IMG/VR virus record: IMGVR_UViG_3300046504_000032
Coordinates: 1 to 64,000 of that record
DNA length: 64,000 nucleotides
From: a virus
Direction: 5' to 3' (one strand)
The position numbers and the translations under genes are program-made. Numbering within the stretch: position 1 is the first letter of the stretch; each line of letters begins with the position of its first letter. Positions 43,889 through 52,140 of this stretch are shown here, in pieces. The notes under the pieces are model-generated. The model did no database searches. It was not told the origin of the DNA and worked only from the letters and a program-made list of their open reading frames with translations.

Positions 43889-44629
43889 ATGAACTTACGG
43901 ATATTAGGCAGCAGCAGTAAAGGGAACTGCTATTTATTAGTAGCGAAGGATCAGGTATTGATCATAGAAGCCGGTGTGAAACTTATTGAAGTCAAGAAGG
44001 CGCTATCGTTCAGGACTGAGGACATTGTTGGCTGCCTGATATCCCACGTTCATAATGACCATTCAGGATATATCAAGGAATACGCAGACGCAGGGATTAC
44101 CATACTCACAAGCGGAGTTGTCAGATGCTCCAAGATCTTGAGCGAGTATGATAACAGAGTGAAGGTGGTATATCCTGAACATGGTTATAATATTGGATCA
44201 TTCAAGATCATTCCATTCGAGGTACAGCACGATGTACCATGTTTGGGCTTCTTAATCAGTCACCCGGAATCCGGGAATATCATGTTTATAACTGATACTT
44301 ATATGTGCGAGTACACCTTTCCGCACCTTAACCAGGTTATCATAGAGTGCAATTACTCTGATGATATCCTTGAACACAACATCATTTACAAGGGCCTCAA
44401 TCCGCTGATGAGGCCAAGGCTACTCTATAGTCACATGGAGCTTGAAAGCTGCAAGAACGTGCTGAGAAGCCTTGATTTGACCAATGTGGTCAATATAGTA
44501 CTTGTTCACCTATCCGATGGCAATTCAAACGAACAGCGATTCGTCTCCGAGATACAACAAGAATTCTGCAAGACTACTATTGCAGCCAATAAAGAGGTAG
44601 ATATAAGTTTTAACTTAAATCCCTATTAA
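43889..44629 (+). CDS. Metallo-beta-lactamase-fold hydrolase
   Basis: About 246 residues from the ATG at 43889 (MNLRILGSSSKGNCYLL); an upstream in-frame ATG at 43859 lies in the RecT gene and would add ten residues. HVHNDHSG near 53-60 is the HxHxDH zinc motif. A later Asp in FITDTYMCEY near 133 and His in LLYSHMELES fit the remaining ligands. It resembles YycJ/WalJ-type nucleases of this fold. Beside RecT and a Rad50-like ATPase it is a good candidate for the 5'-to-3' nuclease of the recombination module; that is inference. Confidence 0.8.
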   Translation: MNLRILGSSSKGNCYLLVAKDQVLIIEAGVKLIEVKKALSFRTEDIVGCLISHVHNDHSGYIKEYADAGITILTSGVVRCSKILSEYDNRVKVVYPEHGYNIGSFKIIPFEVQHDVPCLGFLISHPESGNIMFITDTYMCEYTFPHLNQVIIECNYSDDILEHNIIYKGLNPLMRPRLLYSHMELESCKNVLRSLDLTNVVNIVLVHLSDGNSNEQRFVSEIQQEFCKTTIAANKEVDISFNLNPY

Positions 44630-44682
44630 AATGTTAGACAATCAAGTATTATATTTTAATTATTCACTAATTCAATTTTTAT

Positions 44683-45108
44683 ATGGAAAAACGATTATTA
44701 CAAAACATGAGCGTCAAAGAGCGCCTTGAGACTTTGGAAAATTCTGCTGATAAAATAGAGAATTTTTCCTACACGAAACCTTTTACGCCTGATCAGATCA
44801 GAGTGTTCAAAGATGATCTCTCAACCAATATGATTGAGTACAATGTATTGGAGGACGAGTTAAATACCATTAAGGAATCATTCAAACAGAAGATGAAGCC
44901 CTTAAAGGATGAGACCAAAATATTATTGACAAATATCCGCAATAAGGCTGAGTTTGTCAATGAGAAATGCTTCATAATGATTGAAGGCAATGAAGTAGGC
45001 TATTACAATGCTGAAGGCGAACTCGTCTATCAGAGGCCGATACTTCCAGGAGAAACTCAGAAAACAGTATTCTCTGTAGTGAGAGAAAAAGAAGGTACCA
45101 ACGATTAA
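44683..45108 (+). CDS. Hypothetical protein (141 aa)
   Basis: Not recognised. Helical, coiled-coil-like middle (YNVLEDELNTIKESFKQKMK) followed by a beta-rich C terminus (VGYYNAEGELVYQRPILPGE). Position between the recombination genes and the DUF2303-like gene suggests a recombination or DNA-metabolism accessory. The 53-bp gap before it is AT-rich without a full promoter match. Confidence 0.65.
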   Translation: MEKRLLQNMSVKERLETLENSADKIENFSYTKPFTPDQIRVFKDDLSTNMIEYNVLEDELNTIKESFKQKMKPLKDETKILLTNIRNKAEFVNEKCFIMIEGNEVGYYNAEGELVYQRPILPGETQKTVFSVVREKEGTND

Positions 45109-45118
45109 TTAATAACTT

Positions 45119-45853
45119 ATGAAAACAGAACAGATTAACATTAATGGACTCTCCGGGAATGAAATCATTTTCCGGGAAGGTAAGGCAAGGGATGAGTTCA
45201 TTCCAAAGCCTATGGCTATCTCAGGCATTATTGATGCTCCGCTGAGGTATATTGAGAAACAGATGAACAGTTTTCCGGTTCATCCATCTGTGGCATCGAA
45301 GACTGTTTATCTGGCAAGACTTACAGTTAACAGGGAAGCTATGACTATCATCCTCTGTGTCGATCCTAAAGGCGAGGCTCCTGATACTGTAACAGGCAGC
45401 CTTGAGCTCCATGAGGACTTCACAAAGTTTGGTATCAACTCAGGTCTGGAAATGACCACAACCACTCTTGCAGAACTATTCAAGATGAACAGGTCCGCCT
45501 TTAAGGACAGGGAGGTAGCAATGAATCTGGTTAAAGAGCTCAGGTCATTTAAGGCCAAGGTTGACAAGCAGCTTGAGAAAACCGTTGATGACAGGGCAAA
45601 CTACAACTTGCATAAGTCGCAGGCTGTCGATTCAAACATTCCTGAATCGTTCTACCTGAATGTCCCGATATTCAAGGGGCAGCCGTCCCGGAGTTTCCAG
45701 GTGGAGATCAATATCAATGCCGAAAGCCTTAATTGCAGCCTTATCTCTCCCGAGGTCAATGATTATATCTCAGACGAGAAAAACAAGATCATTGACGAGC
45801 AGGTCGAGAAGATAGAGGCCTTGGTCCCGGAACTGGTGATCATCGAAGTATAA
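45119..45853 (+). CDS. DUF2303 (YfdQ)-like protein
   Basis: 244 residues. The order of segments, LELHEDFTKFGINSGLEMTT (near 98-117), a helical middle with VDKQLEKTVDD, then IPESFYLNVPIFKGQPSRSF (near 174-193) and a beta strand pair, follows the pattern of the DUF2303/YfdQ phage family. These are found in recombination modules; function unknown. Preceded by GAA-rich spacing of 10 nt from the previous gene. Confidence 0.6.
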   Translation: MKTEQININGLSGNEIIFREGKARDEFIPKPMAISGIIDAPLRYIEKQMNSFPVHPSVASKTVYLARLTVNREAMTIILCVDPKGEAPDTVTGSLELHEDFTKFGINSGLEMTTTTLAELFKMNRSAFKDREVAMNLVKELRSFKAKVDKQLEKTVDDRANYNLHKSQAVDSNIPESFYLNVPIFKGQPSRSFQVEININAESLNCSLISPEVNDYISDEKNKIIDEQVEKIEALVPELVIIEV

Positions 45854-45859
45854 AGGTAT

Positions 45860-46002
45860 TCCCGGATAGTGTAATGGTGCATAGCCTTGGCGTTCTTTTC
45901 ATAACCATTAGGTTGCCCTACTGGTCATACTCTGATACCAGGGGCAGATTAAATAGTCACTGATTTGAGGCAGGATGGAGCGTTCGATTCGCTTCCCGGG
46001 AG
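45860..46002 (+). tRNA. tRNA-like element with expanded anticodon loop
   Basis: The ends fit a tRNA: acceptor arms TCCCGGA (45860-45866) and CCCGGGA (45995-46001) with one A-C mismatch, D arm GTGT/GCAT around AATGGT (45869-45882), and a T arm AGCG/CGCT with loop TTCGATT (45978-45994). The anticodon stem GCCTT (45884-45888) can pair with GAGGC (45967-45971), but the loop is 78 nt instead of 7. The insert contains a hairpin (CTGGT/ACCAG, 45921-45940). No loop with a U at position 33 is obvious. It could be an interrupted or decayed tRNA or a tRNA-like RNA. Confidence 0.4.
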
Positions 46003-46025
46003 CAAACTTAAATTAACTTAATAAT

Positions 46026-46730
46026 ATGGCAGACAAAATAAAAGATCCTGCAATTAATTGGTATATGGGAAACTATTATTCAAGTACCCGGATGATGTCT
46101 CAGGCTGAAAGAGGAGCATACATGGATATACTTGCAATGATGTTTGAGAATGGTCATCTGACCCATGCAGACGTAATAAAATTTTGTGAGGGATTCGAAT
46201 ATCCAAAGGTATTTGACAAATTGTCTATTGATGAGAATGGTTTATACTACAACCGAAGGTTAGATAAAGAGATAGCAAAACGGGCAAAGAGTTACGATTC
46301 CAAACTCAAAAATCTGGCCACCTATATCAAAGAACCTCCATTAAAGGGAAAGGGGAAAGTGGCAGAAAGTCCCATAAATGGGGAAAATTCGCTTCCAGAT
46401 GCTCCCTCAACTCAAAATGCCGGGGATATCCCAAAAGAGAAAGCATCGAGGGCTGTGGTTTTTAAGCCTCCAACAGTTGATGAGGTTGCAGCATACTGTA
46501 AGGAGCGAAATAACAGTATAGACCCTATTGCATTCCTCAATCACTATGAGGCAGTTGGTTGGAGATATGGAAAAGGACCAGGGAAACCAATCAAGGATTG
46601 GAAAGCCTGTGTGCGAACATGGGAGGATAAAAGGAAAAAGGAATTGCAGACCAAAGGTATTGACCGGGGACAGAGAATTGGACAAATAATAGTAGATGGA
46701 TCAATAGCACCAAAATTTAAAACAGACTGA
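46026..46730 (+). CDS. Replication-initiation / primosome-like protein
   Basis: 234 residues. INWYMGNYYSSTRMMSQAER then GAYMDILAMMFENGHL (near 9-44) is the DUF1376 pattern seen in phage replication proteins. The C-terminal part (PPTVDEVAAYCKER then WRYGKGPGKPIKDWKACVRTWE, near 148-198) resembles the primosome-type DnaD/DnaB-N helper ending. It lies 2 nt before a DnaC-like gene, so it probably loads the host helicase at the phage origin with it. Confidence 0.75.
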   Translation: MADKIKDPAINWYMGNYYSSTRMMSQAERGAYMDILAMMFENGHLTHADVIKFCEGFEYPKVFDKLSIDENGLYYNRRLDKEIAKRAKSYDSKLKNLATYIKEPPLKGKGKVAESPINGENSLPDAPSTQNAGDIPKEKASRAVVFKPPTVDEVAAYCKERNNSIDPIAFLNHYEAVGWRYGKGPGKPIKDWKACVRTWEDKRKKELQTKGIDRGQRIGQIIVDGSIAPKFKTD

Positions 46731-46731
46731 T

Positions 46732-47376
46732 ATGGAACCAATCGACCCGAAACATTTAGACATGATCAACAAGGCTTTTGAAAAGCTGTCAGGGAATGGG
46801 CCTTACGAAAGGAGATCTACAAAGATAGTTCTTGGAGTAAGGGATAAACTGATGCCAGTATTTACCGAATGCTTTACCATGTACGATAAAACGATACCTG
46901 AAGGAGGGTTCAAATGGCTGCCGGAATATGATAAGGTACTTGATTGGATGGCAGATAATCAGGGAAAGGGCTTATTCATGCAGGGTAGTTGTGGACGTGG
47001 TAAGAGCACTATTATTCTTGGAGTAATCAGACCTATGTTTGTCGCTATCGGTAAATCCCTTCCCGGATTCCACGCATCACTATTGCCTTCCAAAGCGATA
47101 GTCTCAGAGGAATGGAACTATGAGAAATACCGGAAATGGAAATTTGCCTACATTGATGAACTCGGGACCGAGGCTATGGTCAATAACTATGGTGAGAAAT
47201 TCGAGGCTTTTAATGAGATTATCAATAAGGCAGAGCAGGATCTTGATATCCTGATCATCTCCTCTAATCTTAATAGTGAACAATTCCTGCAACGCTATGG
47301 AGACAGGAGTATGGACCGGATAAACCGGTTATGTAAAGTCATTGAGTTCAAGGGTAGTTCATTAAGATCAAACTGA
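46732..47376 (+). CDS. DnaC-like helicase loader ATPase
   Basis: 214 residues. MQGSCGRGKSTI near 82-93 is Walker A, FAYIDELGTE near 138-147 is Walker B with the catalytic Glu, ILIISSNL near 176-183 is sensor 1, and RYGDRSMDRINRL near 188-200 contains the Arg-finger region of IstB/DnaC loaders. The protein loads the replicative helicase. The phage carries no visible helicase of the DnaB type in this window, so the host helicase is a likely target. Its 5' neighbour is a replisome-organiser-like protein. Confidence 0.88.
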   Translation: MEPIDPKHLDMINKAFEKLSGNGPYERRSTKIVLGVRDKLMPVFTECFTMYDKTIPEGGFKWLPEYDKVLDWMADNQGKGLFMQGSCGRGKSTIILGVIRPMFVAIGKSLPGFHASLLPSKAIVSEEWNYEKYRKWKFAYIDELGTEAMVNNYGEKFEAFNEIINKAEQDLDILIISSNLNSEQFLQRYGDRSMDRINRLCKVIEFKGSSLRSN

Positions 47377-47377
47377 T

Positions 47378-47770
47378 ATGTTCCACGTACCAAATAAATA
47401 CAGGAATCATACCGATTCGCATTATGGCTCGGATGACAGTATCGGCAATAGTGGACTATTTATAATTCCCTACCAGAAGAAGAATATGCTCGAGTATCGG
47501 GTATTGGCCTCTGATGGCATGGGATGGGAACACGTATCAGTCAGTCTTTCCCTTATAGGAAGAAGATGGTCCTACGATGTCCTACGATGCCCTACGTGGC
47601 CTGAGATGTGTTATATCAAATCACTCTTTTGGGATGAAGAAGATTGTGTTATACAGTATCATCCCTCAAAGAGTGAGTATGTGAACCGTCACCCATACGT
47701 GCTGCACTTATGGAGACCTACGGATCCAAATATGCAAATTCCAATTCCAGACAAAATAATGGTAGGATAA
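47378..47770 (+). CDS. Conserved phage protein, DUF7694-like (130 aa)
   Basis: GWEHVSVSLS, then RCPTWPEMCYIKSLFWDEED (near 70-89) and VIQYHPSKSEYVNRHPYVLH (near 91-110) and LWRP, IPIPD follow a well-conserved pattern of small phage proteins annotated as DUF7694. Function unknown. It follows the helicase loader by 1 nt and is part of the replication operon. Confidence 0.75.
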   Translation: MFHVPNKYRNHTDSHYGSDDSIGNSGLFIIPYQKKNMLEYRVLASDGMGWEHVSVSLSLIGRRWSYDVLRCPTWPEMCYIKSLFWDEEDCVIQYHPSKSEYVNRHPYVLHLWRPTDPNMQIPIPDKIMVG

Positions 47771-47771
47771 T

Positions 47772-48341
47772 ATGGAACAAACGACAAATAAACCAAGCGC
47801 ATACATAGCGCCAGGGCTGAGCAAGCGAATTACGCAGGTAATAGCTGAGGCATGGAATATACCGGAGGATATGGTACTCGGGAATACGGATGTTATTAAC
47901 GAGAAACATCTCTCCCCTTTTTCTGCTCCCGGGAAAAGAAAAAGAGACAAAGGAGAAGGGAAACTTGATTATGTCAATGCCAGGAAATTCTATTTCTACG
48001 TCATGCTTGAGATCAAGAAGTATAAATACCGGGAACTGAAAGCGATCACAGGACGTAAAGTTGCGATGATGCAATACTCAAGAGACAAAGCAATATTTCA
48101 CATGGCGCATGAGAAAGACTATATGGCGAAAGCTCAAAAGGTACTTGATATAATTGCAACAGATAAAGTATTATTCCCAAAACCAATAATAACAATAGAA
48201 GCAAATGTCACAACTATTAGAAGGACCCAAACTGATGGAGATTCTGGCGCTGTACAACTGCCAGAAACGAATCCACGACCAACTGGTGAGCATGATAGTC
48301 AAGTCGAAGAAGGAATCCGGGAGACTTCGGGAGCTGCTTGA
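47772..48341 (+). CDS. DnaA domain IV-like DNA-binding protein
   Basis: 189 residues. Residues about 70-130 (ARKFYFYVMLEIKKYKYREL, then a GRKVAMMQYSRDKA and IFHMAHEKD stretch) match the layout of the DnaA C-terminal helix-turn-helix domain, which binds origin repeats. The ATPase domain is absent. With DnaC and the replisome organiser next to it, it may recognise the phage origin; the repeats at 36379-36667 are candidates. The last 60 residues are disordered and overlap the next gene by 137 nt in another frame. Confidence 0.7.
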   Translation: MEQTTNKPSAYIAPGLSKRITQVIAEAWNIPEDMVLGNTDVINEKHLSPFSAPGKRKRDKGEGKLDYVNARKFYFYVMLEIKKYKYRELKAITGRKVAMMQYSRDKAIFHMAHEKDYMAKAQKVLDIIATDKVLFPKPIITIEANVTTIRRTQTDGDSGAVQLPETNPRPTGEHDSQVEEGIRETSGAA

Positions 48342-48594
48342 GGTAACTGATTGCAGGAGATACACGCTTGGTCACTACAAGACAAGGTACTTTGATGCTG
48401 CCTTTGATTTTCATTGGACCAGGGCATCTAAAATCATTAAACCAGGCCATCCTCCTGAGCAGGATTCGCTTTCCCTGGGAGTTATTGCAGCAGAGGAACT
48501 AACAGAGGCCGAATTCAAAGAGAGATTGGAGAATAAGGCAGTACAACAGATCATAAATCAAGCGAAGGATATCATTAATCCACACCAGGATTAA
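48205..48594 (+). CDS. Hypothetical protein overlapping the DnaA-like gene
   Basis: 129 residues from 48205, or 119 from an ATG at 48235. Helical throughout (SKKESGRLRELLEVTDCRRY, then EFKERLENKAVQQIINQAKD). Not recognised. It shares 137 nt with the previous gene in a different frame, which is unusually long for this tightly packed operon; the start could lie further downstream. The part beyond 48341 is uncovered by any other gene and is likely coding. Confidence 0.6.
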   Translation: MSQLLEGPKLMEILALYNCQKRIHDQLVSMIVKSKKESGRLRELLEVTDCRRYTLGHYKTRYFDAAFDFHWTRASKIIKPGHPPEQDSLSLGVIAAEELTEAEFKERLENKAVQQIINQAKDIINPHQD

Positions 48595-48631
48595 AACATT
48601 AATTGAGAGTTAAACTATAATAAGAAATGAT

Positions 48632-49048
48632 ATGAAAACAAAAATTAAAATTGAAACGGAAGTCGAAATCGAATCTTTGGTCGTGAATGCAGGAGTCCGT
48701 TACTGGGAAGACGCAGAAGTAAATGGAGTTGAAGACACTAATGGCGACTTAATTCCATGTAGGTTAGGCGATATATGGTGTCCTCAAATCAATATTGATA
48801 GTGGAATAATAACCAACTGGAAACAGGGAATAAAGGCAAGTGTTCATTATAAAATTTGTGATGATGGCTGTTATTATCTTAAAGACGACAAAGGCAATAT
48901 TGTTCTTTCAATAGAAAATGACTATGTACCTACTCTTTTATGTCCAGTTGAAGAGGGTTACGGTGATTATATAATTATGGAAATTGATGAAAATGGGAAG
49001 ATTGCAGACTGGGAACCCGATATTCAAAGTTTTATAAATGAAGATTAA
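48632..49048 (+). CDS. Hypothetical acidic protein (138 aa)
   Basis: Not recognised. Beta-rich acidic protein with three similar Asp/Gly-rich segments (VEDTNGDLIPC, DDGCYYLKDDKGN, MEIDENGKIADWEP). No membrane segment. Preceded by a 37-bp gap. Codon use (more AT) differs from the replication genes before it. Confidence 0.65.
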   Translation: MKTKIKIETEVEIESLVVNAGVRYWEDAEVNGVEDTNGDLIPCRLGDIWCPQINIDSGIITNWKQGIKASVHYKICDDGCYYLKDDKGNIVLSIENDYVPTLLCPVEEGYGDYIIMEIDENGKIADWEPDIQSFINED

Positions 49049-49080
49049 TTCCCCTCAGAGTAACGATAAATAAAACGACT

Positions 49081-49317
49081 ATGGCAAAAGTAAAATCAAT
49101 TACAGAGGCATTTTCAATGCAGCCAAACGCATTTAGCGTCTGTGATATTAATCCTTCACATCATGATCATGATAAAGATTGTCTCATAGAGATAAGACTT
49201 GAAAGTATCCGTATTGACGGTAATCCTTATGATGTTTATAGCGGATATAACTTTGCAGGGCAAAGGACATTCCAATATTTTGCTAATACAGTTAACGTCA
49301 CATATTATTATGAGTAA
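49081..49317 (+). CDS. Hypothetical protein (78 aa)
   Basis: Not recognised. N-terminal half polar (SMQPNAFSVCDINPSHHDHD, with a His-Asp cluster), C-terminal half beta-rich with many Tyr. A metal site is possible from HHDHDKDC but unproven. Co-directional in the early region. Confidence 0.6.
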   Translation: MAKVKSITEAFSMQPNAFSVCDINPSHHDHDKDCLIEIRLESIRIDGNPYDVYSGYNFAGQRTFQYFANTVNVTYYYE

Positions 49318-49336
49318 CCCCGTAAAGATCAAAACT

Positions 49337-49447
49337 ATGGCAAAGACAGACAAGGAACTGATAGAAAAGGCAAAAGATAAAAAAGTAGGGACATGTGGCA
49401 AGTGTTGGACATTCGATTGTGAAAATTGTATAATAAATGATGACTAA
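49337..49447 (+). CDS. Small zinc-binding-like protein (36 aa)
   Basis: ATG at 49337 gives 36 residues: a charged N terminus (MAKTDKELIEKAKDKK) and a C-terminal CGKCWTFDCENC with two CxxC pairs, which suggests one zinc ion. The frame opens further upstream, but that part overlaps the previous gene. It overlaps the next start by 11 nt. Confidence 0.5.
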   Translation: MAKTDKELIEKAKDKKVGTCGKCWTFDCENCIINDD

Positions 49448-50210
49448 AATTAAAGACATGAAAGCAGAAATTAAGGCAGAGCAATTGGAGAAGAAGATTG
49501 AGAAGCTGAAAGAGCTATTAAATGCTTATAAAAGATTAACAGAAGATGATAGTCCTATAAAGATAGGATGGCTTGATATTAAAAGACTTGAATCCGAGAT
49601 TTCAGCACTCGAAGCCGGGCAAAGCGAGCCTGATAAAGAACCTCAGCAATATCATTTAAATTGTGATAAATGTGATGAACCCTATTGGAGTGTAGTCGCA
49701 TTTCCTGAACCACAATTATGTTCAAAGTGCATAGAAGCCGGGCAACCAGAAGATGAGATAGATTTAAATTATATTAAAATTCCACTACAAGGTAAATTAA
49801 CTCATAAAGGTACATTGCACCCTGTCGGGCAACCGCAAGTCAATCCTGATGAAACACACACTGATTTCTATGAACAATATGCAGAAAGACCGAAAGAACG
49901 CTTTTTAGGCGAAGTTCCGCAGAGTGATGAGAGCAAGCAGACTGAAGAAATATTTGAAGTGATATTAAATGTAATTTGCAACAGGGAACAACTTGTAAAC
50001 TTGCCTTTTAGCTATAAGAAAACATTGGCTGCTGAGATCGTTGAGAAAGTACAATCCTTCCGCTCATCAGGACTAAGGGAGTTGAGCGACGAAGAAATTG
50101 AAAAGGAATTTCCAACAGATGAAACAGTCCCCACATTTGAAATTGTTAGAACAAATAAAGCAAAACAGATAGGTGCAAAGTGGCTACGCTCAAAGATTGA
50201 AAAGAAATAA
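49437..50210 (+). CDS. Hypothetical coiled-coil zinc-ribbon protein (257 aa)
   Basis: Residues 1-60 are a Lys/Glu-rich coiled coil (KAEIKAEQLEKKIEKLKELL). CDKCDEPYWSVVAFPEPQLC then SKC near 76-98 is a zinc-ribbon-like four-Cys cluster. The C-terminal part is helical and ends KWLRSKIEKK. Not recognised as a family. Alternative start three nt later (49440). Confidence 0.6.
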   Translation: MMTKIKDMKAEIKAEQLEKKIEKLKELLNAYKRLTEDDSPIKIGWLDIKRLESEISALEAGQSEPDKEPQQYHLNCDKCDEPYWSVVAFPEPQLCSKCIEAGQPEDEIDLNYIKIPLQGKLTHKGTLHPVGQPQVNPDETHTDFYEQYAERPKERFLGEVPQSDESKQTEEIFEVILNVICNREQLVNLPFSYKKTLAAEIVEKVQSFRSSGLRELSDEEIEKEFPTDETVPTFEIVRTNKAKQIGAKWLRSKIEKK

Positions 50211-50224
50211 CTAACTATTGAAAC

Positions 50225-50434
50225 ATGAAAACCAGAATTATCCTAACCTCTCTGCTCGTCACCGGCTTGATGGTGATGGCAGTTCTGCTCTCTGCAGGAA
50301 TTGTTCTCTCCTTTGGTATTGACATCAAATACCATATAGGCGTTGTCTCACCGGTAGCATTCGTAATCGCTGCCATTATCTTCGGATTCTGTACCAATAA
50401 AGCAATTGAAAGACTTAAAAAAATTTGGGAATAA
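50225..50434 (+). CDS. Small membrane protein with two helices (69 aa)
   Basis: Two hydrophobic segments, residues 7-31 (LTSLLVTGLMVMAVLLSAGI and on) and about 38-58 (GVVSPVAFVIAAIIFGF), then a basic tail. It has the topology of a small inner-membrane or holin-like protein, but it lies in the early region away from the lysis genes, so membrane exclusion is equally possible. Confidence 0.6.
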   Translation: MKTRIILTSLLVTGLMVMAVLLSAGIVLSFGIDIKYHIGVVSPVAFVIAAIIFGFCTNKAIERLKKIWE

Positions 50435-50439
50435 GCAAA

Positions 50440-50458
50440 GGGGACAATGTTTGTCCCC
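50440..50458 (+). terminator. Stem-loop after membrane protein gene
   Basis: GGGGACA (50440-50446) pairs with TGTCCCC (50452-50458) around ATGTT. There is no T tract after it, so it may be an attenuator or a transcript-end stabiliser. Confidence 0.4.
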
Positions 50459-50472
50459 CGTAAATGTGATAA

Positions 50473-50536
50473 AAGTAAGTAAGAATGAGCAAAGATAAGT
50501 AAATATCAGTAAGTATTAATAAATAAAAGTAAGTAA
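50473..50536 (+). repeat. AAGTAA repeats before the antirepressor gene
   Basis: AAGTAAGTAA (50473-50482), AAGTAA (50497-50502), AGTAAGTA (50508-50515) and AAGTAAGTAA (50527-50536) sit between the stem-loop and the start at 50538. The stretch is purine- and AT-rich and lacks a canonical ribosome-binding site. Confidence 0.5.
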
Positions 50537-50537
50537 A

Positions 50538-51299
50538 ATGAATGAACTTGTATTAAACAACCCGGAAGGGAAAAGAGTGACTACCTCTCTGATAATAGCA
50601 GAGAAATTTCACAAATCACATGGTAAAGTATTGCGTGATATTGATAAGTTATCATGTAGTCAAGAGTTTAGACGAGCCAATTTTGGCTTGTCCTCCTATC
50701 TTAATGCTCAAAATAAAGAGCAGCCGATGTACTATATTACCAAAGATGGCTTTATGATGTTGGTATTTGGGTTTAATGGCAGGGATGCCGGTAAACTCAA
50801 GGAATTATTCATAACTGCCTTTAATGAAGGACAGGAAGCATTAGCTGTTCTTGATAATGATGATGCTGTTTTAGCAAGGGCATTTAATATTCTGGCAAAC
50901 AAACAGAAAGCTCTTGAAATGCAACTTGAACAAAAAACAGAACAGTTGGCTATTTCTGAGAAAGCGATCAAAGAAGCAGCTCCAAAAGTTCAATACCATG
51001 ATGAAGTGCTACAATCCAAAACCGGGCATCCAATTACTGTCATAGCTGCTGACTTGGGAATTACGGCAAATAAACTGAATCGTATCCTTTGTAAAATGGG
51101 AGTGCAAAGAAGGGTAGGCGGAACTTATGTACTTTGTGAAAAACACCTTAACAAGGGATATGCTTCTTCTTATACCCATAAATACATAGATACTCTTGGG
51201 ATAGAACAAACAAAGAGGTTAATGACATGGACTGAGGTAGGGAGGAAATGGCTTATTGAAGAATATAAAAAATATATAGCATCTCCTAATCTATTCTGA
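50538..51299 (+). CDS. Phage antirepressor, Rha plus KilAC domains
   Basis: 253 residues. Residues 1-100 follow the Rha pattern (VTTSLIIAEKFHKSHGKVLR, then MYYITKDGFMMLVFGFNG). Residues about 140-250 are a KilAC/ANT-type C-terminal DNA-binding domain (GHPITVIAADLGITANKLNR, then WTEVGRKWLIEEY). Such proteins switch phage gene expression or counter a repressor. They are common in temperate phages, but also in lytic ones, and no integrase is visible here. It follows an unusual AAGTAA repeat tract that may be regulatory. Confidence 0.88.
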   Translation: MNELVLNNPEGKRVTTSLIIAEKFHKSHGKVLRDIDKLSCSQEFRRANFGLSSYLNAQNKEQPMYYITKDGFMMLVFGFNGRDAGKLKELFITAFNEGQEALAVLDNDDAVLARAFNILANKQKALEMQLEQKTEQLAISEKAIKEAAPKVQYHDEVLQSKTGHPITVIAADLGITANKLNRILCKMGVQRRVGGTYVLCEKHLNKGYASSYTHKYIDTLGIEQTKRLMTWTEVGRKWLIEEYKKYIASPNLF

Positions 51300-51300
51300 T

Positions 51301-52140
51301 ATGCAAAAAACGAAAATTGAATGGACCGATGCAACTTGGAACCCCATCATCGGTTGTCATAAGATCAGCCCGGGGTGCGATCATTGCTACGCTGAGCGCA
51401 TGGCAAACAGAATATCCCACATGAACACCTGGATCGGGGAACAATACCGGGAGGTTATTGGTCCTGATGGCAAATGGAATTGGAAAACTCACCTTGCGGA
51501 TTCGCACATGGACTTTCCCCGGACCCTCAAGAAGCCCCGGAAGATCTTCGTTGGCTCCATGACTGATATCTTCCTTCACTCACAGTCAACAGACGGGAGA
51601 CAAGATATTGTAAGGTTATTCAACACATTCAGGCATAATCCTCAGCATACCTTCCAGATTCTCACCAAGAGGCCACATGAAGCTAAGTTATTCTCTGACT
51701 ATATGCTGAAATATGGTCCGTTGGTAGGTATTCCTTGGTCTCTCCCTAATGTCTGGCTCGGGGTGACGGTCTGCAATCAGGAGGAGGCGAATGTCAAGAT
51801 TCCTATTCTTCTTGATACTCCGGCAGCTGTCAGATTCATTTCAGTAGAACCGATGCTCGGAAAGATTGATCTCGAATACATGCCTACAGATAGAGGCATC
51901 TACAATGCATTAACTGGAGTTATAACTAATCCTGATATCGACTTTAAAAGAGATCATCTCGACTGGATCATTGTTGGGGGAGAGACAGGCCCGGGAGCCA
52001 GGCTGCTTAAATGGGAATGGGTGTATAATCTACTCGGGCAGGCACAGTCAGCCAATATCCCATTCTTCTTTAAGTCTTGGGGTAAACTCAAGATAGAACC
52101 AAATCAAATCGACACCTTTAAACAGTTTCCCAATGGATAA
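51301..52140 (+). CDS. DUF5131 (Gp37/Gp68) family protein
   Basis: 279 residues. TKIEWTDATWNPIIGCHKIS then PGCDHCYAERMANR (residues 4-37) is the DUF5131 signature with a CxxxSxGCxxCYA cysteine set that resembles radical-SAM iron-sulfur ligands. IFVGSMTDIFLHSQ near 80, FQILTKRPHEAKL near 118, and WIIVGGETGPGARL near 221 are further conserved blocks. Function unknown; a radical-SAM-type DNA or RNA modification is possible. Starts 1 nt after the antirepressor stop. Confidence 0.85.
   Translation: MQKTKIEWTDATWNPIIGCHKISPGCDHCYAERMANRISHMNTWIGEQYREVIGPDGKWNWKTHLADSHMDFPRTLKKPRKIFVGSMTDIFLHSQSTDGRQDIVRLFNTFRHNPQHTFQILTKRPHEAKLFSDYMLKYGPLVGIPWSLPNVWLGVTVCNQEEANVKIPILLDTPAAVRFISVEPMLGKIDLEYMPTDRGIYNALTGVITNPDIDFKRDHLDWIIVGGETGPGARLLKWEWVYNLLGQAQSANIPFFFKSWGKLKIEPNQIDTFKQFPNG

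Noticed and set aside
44631-44729. 32-codon ORF before the 141-residue gene
   Set aside because: Overlaps the next start in another frame, AT-rich, no recognisable features.
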